Below are positions 59,926 through 64,000 of a stretch of 64,000 bases of DNA, piece after piece. The DNA comes from Prevotellaceae bacterium UBA2738. GTDB taxonomy: Bacteria > Bacteroidota > Bacteroidia > Bacteroidales > Bacteroidaceae. Location of the stretch: the NCBI GenBank assembly GCA_002353585.1, contig DEJW01000035.1, positions 1 through 64,000 of the forward strand. Direction: 5' to 3'. The stretch's first letter is position 1, and each line of letters starts with the position of its first letter. The notes under the pieces were generated by a model. The model made no database searches. It was not told where the DNA came from and saw nothing but the letters and a program-made list of their open reading frames with translations. A program made the translations under genes and the position numbers.

Positions 59926-60471
59926 ATGACTCAAAAGGAAGCTATAATAAAGGCTTTAGAAAAACTTGGAGGTAGAGCGCAACTGAAGGATATCTACCCC
60001 TTGGCGATAGAGATTGGCGACTTCAGCAGAAGCCAGAATATGAAGGCTACGATACGTAATTGTCTGCTGACAAACCCCAAGGACTTCCGTCATTCGTACG
60101 GTAAGCCCGATGGCTGGTGGGAACTCACATCTTTTCAGGAGGAAATAGCCGAGATGAAGGCTGAGATAAAAACACTGAAAGAGGAGAATGAGAGGCTGAG
60201 AGCAGTGCCCACGGAGGATGATTTCGTGAATAAACTTGTGACAGACGCAGAGAATCGTTACAAGTATGAAAAAGACATGATAAAAGCTATTAGAACGATA
60301 CTATACAATCTTGGTCGCACTGAAGACGCAGCAAAGCTTGATGCATGGATTGATGGAAGAGAATACAAGCCTTCTATGAATTTCGAGGGCGACTATGTGG
60401 TGAATAAGCATATAGATCACGAGGTGAATGGTGTGGCTAAGGGTGCTACTGGCATAATAACAAATAAGTGA
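59926..60471 (+). CDS. Winged-helix / coiled-coil protein with C-terminal GD-KH motif
   Basis: The ATG at 59926 gives 181 residues. Residues 1-70 look like a HARE-HTH-type winged helix (QKEAIIKALEKLGGRAQLKDIYPLA, ATIRNCLLTNP, GWWELT). Residues about 72-95 form a coiled coil (EEIAEMKAEIKTLKEENERL). The C-terminus (about 155-181, starting NFEGDYVVNKHIDHEV) matches the N-terminal segment of the next protein. No complete family is known to me. HARE-HTH domains often occur in restriction and repair proteins, so a defence or regulatory role is plausible. The next gene is seven bases downstream. Confidence 0.65.
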   Translation: MTQKEAIIKALEKLGGRAQLKDIYPLAIEIGDFSRSQNMKATIRNCLLTNPKDFRHSYGKPDGWWELTSFQEEIAEMKAEIKTLKEENERLRAVPTEDDFVNKLVTDAENRYKYEKDMIKAIRTILYNLGRTEDAAKLDAWIDGREYKPSMNFEGDYVVNKHIDHEVNGVAKGATGIITNK

Positions 60472-60477
60472 TAAGTC

Positions 60478-61005
60478 ATGGATAAGGAAGAATTACAGGA
60501 GGCTCTGGAGGCTATAGGCAAGGGTGGTATAAACGTTGCTGGTGACCTTGTGATAGAAAAGCATGTGGATTACGAGGTAAACAACGTAGAGGCTGGTGGC
60601 ATAGGCATTCAGATAAACAATGGCAAGGAGAAATCGCTTACTGCATCTGACGAGGACATCAAAGCGGCTATCGAGGCACTGATGGAGGCGACGGATGATG
60701 AGGGGGCGACGATATTTTCAAATAAGAAGCAATGGTGGGCTATATTCATGGTGTTATCCACTTATTGTAATTACCCTAAGCAGAAGAAGGCTTTTGAGGC
60801 AAAGATGGGGGAACTAAATGTAAGTAAGATTGACGGCAAGAGAGACCTTTCGTATGATTCTCTCAGCAAAGCCGCCAATGATGTACCTAAACTTGCTACA
60901 TGCAAGCCTGACAGCTGGTACACCATGAAAGACATAAGCTACCATTACAAACAACAATTCGTGGTGGCTGATTTTCTGATGCTTAAACTTGGCATTAAGT
61001 CATAG
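60478..61005 (+). CDS. Partner protein sharing the GD-KH motif
   Basis: A 175-residue protein. Residues about 17-46 (VAGDLVIEKHVDYEVNNVEAGGIGIQI) align with the C-terminus of the upstream protein: GD.V..KH.D.EVN.V..G..GI. The C-terminal 110 residues form a helical domain (ATIFSNKKQWWAIFMVLSTYCNYPKQKKAFEAKM, LSKAANDVPKLATCKPDSWY). I do not recognise a catalytic motif. The shared segment, once at the end and once at the start of adjoining proteins, suggests that the two proteins assemble through it. A strong terminator follows. Confidence 0.6.
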   Translation: MDKEELQEALEAIGKGGINVAGDLVIEKHVDYEVNNVEAGGIGIQINNGKEKSLTASDEDIKAAIEALMEATDDEGATIFSNKKQWWAIFMVLSTYCNYPKQKKAFEAKMGELNVSKIDGKRDLSYDSLSKAANDVPKLATCKPDSWYTMKDISYHYKQQFVVADFLMLKLGIKS

Positions 61006-61039
61006 AGAGTTCCAATAACAATTCCAATATTCCAATAAC

Positions 61040-61080
61040 AATTCCAACTCAGTTTTTTTTCTGAGTTGGAATTTTTTTTG
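61040..61080 (+). terminator. Terminator of the two-gene unit
   Basis: AATTCCAACTCAG pairs with CTGAGTTGGAATT around eight T and is followed by eight T. It lies after a short tandem of AATTCCAATAAC. Confidence 0.85.
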
Positions 61081-61092
61081 TGCCTACCTTTG
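61064..61092 (+). promoter_or_regulatory. Promoter of the small-gene operon leading to the primase
   Basis: TTG at 61064-61066 and TACCTTTG at 61085-61092, 18 bases apart, just beyond the terminator. Confidence 0.5.
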
Positions 61093-61166
61093 CAGCAACT
61101 TCCTAACTGGCGTACGAAACGCTACGAAATCGAAGACAGGAAGATTAACTAAAAACAACGACGCTT

Positions 61167-61451
61167 ATGGCAAAAGAAAAAATGCAAATGGAAGTAGGCA
61201 AGCGGTACAAAGGGTATGGCGTGCTGAATGAGTATGGCGAGTATCTTTTTACTCCGTGCCAGAAACTTGAACCATCTGAAAAGAACATGAAGATTGTGCG
61301 CTCAAACGGGAGTGCCACACTTTATGAGAGTAAAAACTGCTTCAAACTATCGGTCACAATCCCTAAGTCTATAAAGGGCTTCGGTGGCAGGGTGCACGAA
61401 ATGTCAATTGGCATTGAGAGAGCAATGAAGTTATTCAAAGAGTACATATAA
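61167..61451 (+). CDS. Hypothetical protein (94 aa)
   Basis: A complete frame with ATG start. The product is basic and short, with YKGYGVLNEYGEYLFTP at the N-terminus and LFKEYI at the end; no family is recognised. It opens an operon of small genes (next start 18 bases on) that leads to the primase-helicase gene. A GGAGG-like sequence precedes the next gene, so all three small genes look translated. A regulatory or element-specific protein is likely. Confidence 0.55.
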   Translation: MAKEKMQMEVGKRYKGYGVLNEYGEYLFTPCQKLEPSEKNMKIVRSNGSATLYESKNCFKLSVTIPKSIKGFGGRVHEMSIGIERAMKLFKEYI

Positions 61452-61468
61452 ACAAGGAGGAAAGAATT

Positions 61469-61735
61469 ATGGAATTTATTTATGTAAAAGGCAGCGAGGG
61501 GGAGTTCCCTTATTCGATGCAGCAAGACCAAGGTGTATTGAGGGTAGTGCCATTAGAGGCAATAACCTACTTAGAGTTCTTTTTTGATACAGAAATGCTC
61601 AAGAGCAAGAAAAGAAAAGTTTGGGAAGCCGTCACGGGCGCTTACCTTGAGGTGGATGGTAGAGTCTATTATACCACTCCTTCAACAGCCCGTAGGCTCT
61701 ACTTGAAAGTATCTAACACCGCACTATCAATATAA
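61469..61735 (+). CDS. Hypothetical protein (88 aa)
   Basis: ATG start with AAGGAGGAAAG upstream, a good ribosome-binding site. The product has VLRVVPLEAITYLEFFF and KVWEAVTGAYLEVDGRVYYTT, a mix of short strands and one helix. No family recognised. It is four bases upstream of the next gene. Confidence 0.55.
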   Translation: MEFIYVKGSEGEFPYSMQQDQGVLRVVPLEAITYLEFFFDTEMLKSKKRKVWEAVTGAYLEVDGRVYYTTPSTARRLYLKVSNTALSI

Positions 61736-61739
61736 GACT

Positions 61740-62033
61740 ATGGTTGACATCGAAGCACTTATGAAGGAAAGACGTGCCGAGTTGCACTTACTTCTCCGAA
61801 GATACTCACCACGCTACAGGCTGTGTCGTTTTAAAACTCGTTATATTGATACGTATAACGTCCTTGTGATATACCCTCCGAATAAAGAAAATAACTGGCT
61901 GTCGTTTGACATCATCGAACCTCTGCAAATGTTCTGCCACATGTTTTCATTACTTTGGCATATTGAGGTAGATGAGGAAACTAGAATGCTTAAAGTGGTA
62001 ATACAATACATGAACTGCCCAAAATCTAACTAA
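61740..62033 (+). CDS. Hypothetical protein (97 aa)
   Basis: ATG start four bases after the previous stop. The product opens with a charged helix (DIEALMKERRAELHLLLRRY) and then strands (YNVLVIYPP, WLSFDIIEPL, MLKVVIQYM). No family recognised. It ends 38 bases before the primase-helicase gene and probably belongs to that transcript. Confidence 0.55.
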   Translation: MVDIEALMKERRAELHLLLRRYSPRYRLCRFKTRYIDTYNVLVIYPPNKENNWLSFDIIEPLQMFCHMFSLLWHIEVDEETRMLKVVIQYMNCPKSN

Positions 62034-62071
62034 AGAGTTGAACTAAACATTTTAAGACTTATGAAAAAGAA

Positions 62072-64000
62072 ATGAGTGTACACGTAATTTATTACGAGAA
62101 GCGGGGCAAGAAAAGCGTAAAGATGATGCGCCCCGTGAAGACAAGGGAGGAGTATCTGGCTCTGCGTGACAGCACGAGGCAGAGAAACCTGCTGAAGGCT
62201 GTGAGAAACGGCGAAGAGAAAAAGAAGATGCAGCTGGTGCAGATGAACTACTCATGCCTGCCGAACGCTGACGGAACACTGGCTGGCTCAACGACGATGA
62301 GCAACGTGGTGGGCATGGACATTGACCACCTGAAGCCTGAGGAACTGGAGAGCGTGAAGCAGCGCATCTTAAGCAAGAAGGATGAGCTGGGACTGCTGAT
62401 GCTGGAGAAGAGTGCCAGAGGCGAGGGCTACCACTTAGTGTTTAAGCGTCACACGGAGATGACGCAGGAGGAAAACCTGCAATGGGCATCTGACCTCCTT
62501 GGAGTGCAGTTTGATGAGGGAGCGAAGGACATCACGAGGGTGTTCTTCACGACAACGGCAGATAACGACAACCTGCTATACCTCGATGATGATTTATTCA
62601 ACGACAACTTGAACAACAAGGACAACATTAAACCTCAAAACTCAAATCTCAAACCTCAAACCAACAATCATGAGCAACAAAAAGTACCGAGCAGTGGGGA
62701 TGGTGCGAATGCCCAATGGACACCAGTGCGCTCAAAGTATGCAGACTACAAGTACAAGGGAACGCTTCTTACGGAGATTATCGACAAATACATCGAGGTC
62801 TATGGAGAGCCAGAGCAAGGCGAAAAGCACAACTTCTACAATAAGATGGTCAGGGATTTTCGCAATATTTGCGATAACGACCCTCTTGTGCTTCACGACC
62901 TCCTTCCTCGTTTCGGTGGGGACAATAGCACTGAGTACCAGAACACTCTTAGTCAATGCCAGTCTATTTGTAGGACTAATAGTAACAGTTCTATACCTCG
63001 CGAGTTCTTTATCTTCCTCGCTAAGAATGGATTTTACAAGAAAAAGAAAGGTGAGCCTGAGCCAGAGATAGAGGAGGAAGAGGAAAACAAGCCTCACCCA
63101 GTGGACTTGATGCCGACGCCACCGCCAGTTATCAAAGAGCTGATTTCGGTTGCTCCTAAGGACTTCAAACTACCTGCTATCAATGCCCTGTTGCCTATCA
63201 TCGGTACACTGACCTCATACGTGAGGGCTGAAGACCCGCAGAATGCAAAGACCATCAGCACCTCATTCTTCTCAGTGGTCTATGCTCCACCTTCATCAGG
63301 TAAGAGTTTCATGGAGCGTTACACGAACTGGTTGCTGAGTGACTTAATGATACGTGACGAGGTGAATGATGCTCGTGATGCAGTGTTCGCTCGCAAGAGT
63401 CAGCAGAAGAGTGCTAACGATAAAGGAGAGAAGTTGCCTGCAACGTCTATCCGTATTATGGAGGCTAAGAACTCTGAGGCTGAATTCCTTGAGAAGCAGA
63501 GGAACAACAAAGGTCACCACATGTTCACCTACTGTGCCGAGATAGACCAATGGCGAAAGGGCATCAGAGCTGCTGGTGGCAACAAGGACGACATGGTGCG
63601 CATAGCGTGGGAGAATGGTTTCTACGGACAGAACTACAAATCGACCAACACCTTCAAGGGTAAGGTTCAGTTGTTCTGGAACGTGCTCCTTGCAGGCACT
63701 GACGACCAAGTATCTGCATACTTCAAGAACGTGACCAATGGTCTTGTAACACGATGCTCGTTCATGCACATCGACAATCAGCAGTTCCAGTATCTGCCAC
63801 CTCAGTGGAAGAAAATGAATGCTAAGGCGAAGCAGAAGGTGCAGAACTTCATTGACAAATGTGATGCGCTGACATACACTGAGCCGCTGAACGTGGACAT
63901 GGCTGAGGTCTATGCAGTGGACGATGACAACTTTGACAAGGAGATACCTTGGAAGTACGAGTTTAAACCATTGCAGTATGTTGACATAGACTGGATAATA
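62072..64000 (+). CDS. VirE_N / DUF3987 primase-helicase, runs off the window
   Basis: The ATG at 62072 opens a frame that is still open at the last base (643 codons seen). A four-codon MKKK frame with overlapping ATG/TGA lies just before. Residues about 1-200 fit the VirE_N/BT4734-like domain (RGEGYHLVFKRH, MDIDHL with acidic pair), an archaeo-eukaryotic-primase relative. From about 345 on comes a DUF3987 helicase-like domain with VVYAPPSSGKSFMERY as Walker A. A Lys/Glu-rich linker joins them. Such proteins are replication proteins of Bacteroidetes mobile elements. Confidence 0.85.
   Translation, partial: MSVHVIYYEKRGKKSVKMMRPVKTREEYLALRDSTRQRNLLKAVRNGEEKKKMQLVQMNYSCLPNADGTLAGSTTMSNVVGMDIDHLKPEELESVKQRILSKKDELGLLMLEKSARGEGYHLVFKRHTEMTQEENLQWASDLLGVQFDEGAKDITRVFFTTTADNDNLLYLDDDLFNDNLNNKDNIKPQNSNLKPQTNNHEQQKVPSSGDGANAQWTPVRSKYADYKYKGTLLTEIIDKYIEVYGEPEQGEKHNFYNKMVRDFRNICDNDPLVLHDLLPRFGGDNSTEYQNTLSQCQSICRTNSNSSIPREFFIFLAKNGFYKKKKGEPEPEIEEEEENKPHPVDLMPTPPPVIKELISVAPKDFKLPAINALLPIIGTLTSYVRAEDPQNAKTISTSFFSVVYAPPSSGKSFMERYTNWLLSDLMIRDEVNDARDAVFARKSQQKSANDKGEKLPATSIRIMEAKNSEAEFLEKQRNNKGHHMFTYCAEIDQWRKGIRAAGGNKDDMVRIAWENGFYGQNYKSTNTFKGKVQLFWNVLLAGTDDQVSAYFKNVTNGLVTRCSFMHIDNQQFQYLPPQWKKMNAKAKQKVQNFIDKCDALTYTEPLNVDMAEVYAVDDDNFDKEIPWKYEFKPLQYVDIDWII

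Overview
The window reads as chromosome of a Prevotella-like member of the Bacteroidales. Supporting signs are the Bacteroidetes promoter form (TTTG, about 20 bases, then TAnnTTTG; most often TACCTTTGC), a PorZ-type component of type IX secretion, lipoproteins with an acidic stretch after the lipid cysteine, type III glutamine synthetase, a PCMD lipoprotein, a fimbrillin-like protein and a 'smalltalk' mini-protein. This is inferred from gene content only. No rRNA, tRNA or CRISPR array was seen.

Layout. 1-742 is the end of a mobile-element or phage-like operon. 1189-8830 is a minus-strand run: an amidohydrolase, a three-gene surface unit (53-aa peptide, fimbrillin-like lipoprotein, possible pore-forming lipoprotein) and the aspA-dcuB fumarate pathway. 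9017-17498 is core housekeeping (metG, argS, RNase HI, two DUF4230 proteins, lpxB-surE, a Fur-family regulator). 17528-31489 is a large glycan-assembly region: glycosyltransferases around porZ, then an eight-gene minus-strand operon from an FdtA-type isomerase through an acyltransferase-like protein, a flippase, a sulfotransferase-like protein, two polytopic membrane proteins, an ATP-grasp ligase and a glycosyltransferase. 31632-51889 is core again (priA, gamma-carbonic anhydrase, phosphopantetheinyl transferase, fabI, a PurF-like protein, Nudix, lptB, nitronate monooxygenase, a two-gene outer-membrane unit, GSCFA, birA, pyrH, nucleoside kinase, glnN, a DUF3089 hydrolase, metY).

From about 52.7 kb to the end the window becomes accessory. 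An HU-family protein and a smalltalk peptide on the minus strand and a VirE_N/DUF3987 primase-helicase on the plus strand flank about 8.3 kb of cargo. The cargo is a structured noncoding RNA candidate, two D12 adenine methyltransferases and an AlwI-type endonuclease (a complete type IIS restriction system), an Abi_2/AbiF HEPN protein with a candidate small RNA directly downstream, an unrecognised two-gene pair sharing a sequence motif, and three small unknown genes. I read this as a defence island inside a mobile or phage-derived element.

The chromosome is also rich in dispersed repeats. A roughly 50-bp element (GGCTCCGAGC...GGAGCGCAAG) lies between genes but also in frame inside lpxB and metY. 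A 113-bp inverted-repeat element lies in frame inside argS. A 21-bp palindromic unit forms short arrays at three loci. Four candidate noncoding RNAs, each with its own consensus promoter and terminator, and three small protein genes (53, 39 and 33 aa) were found by reading between the long ORFs.
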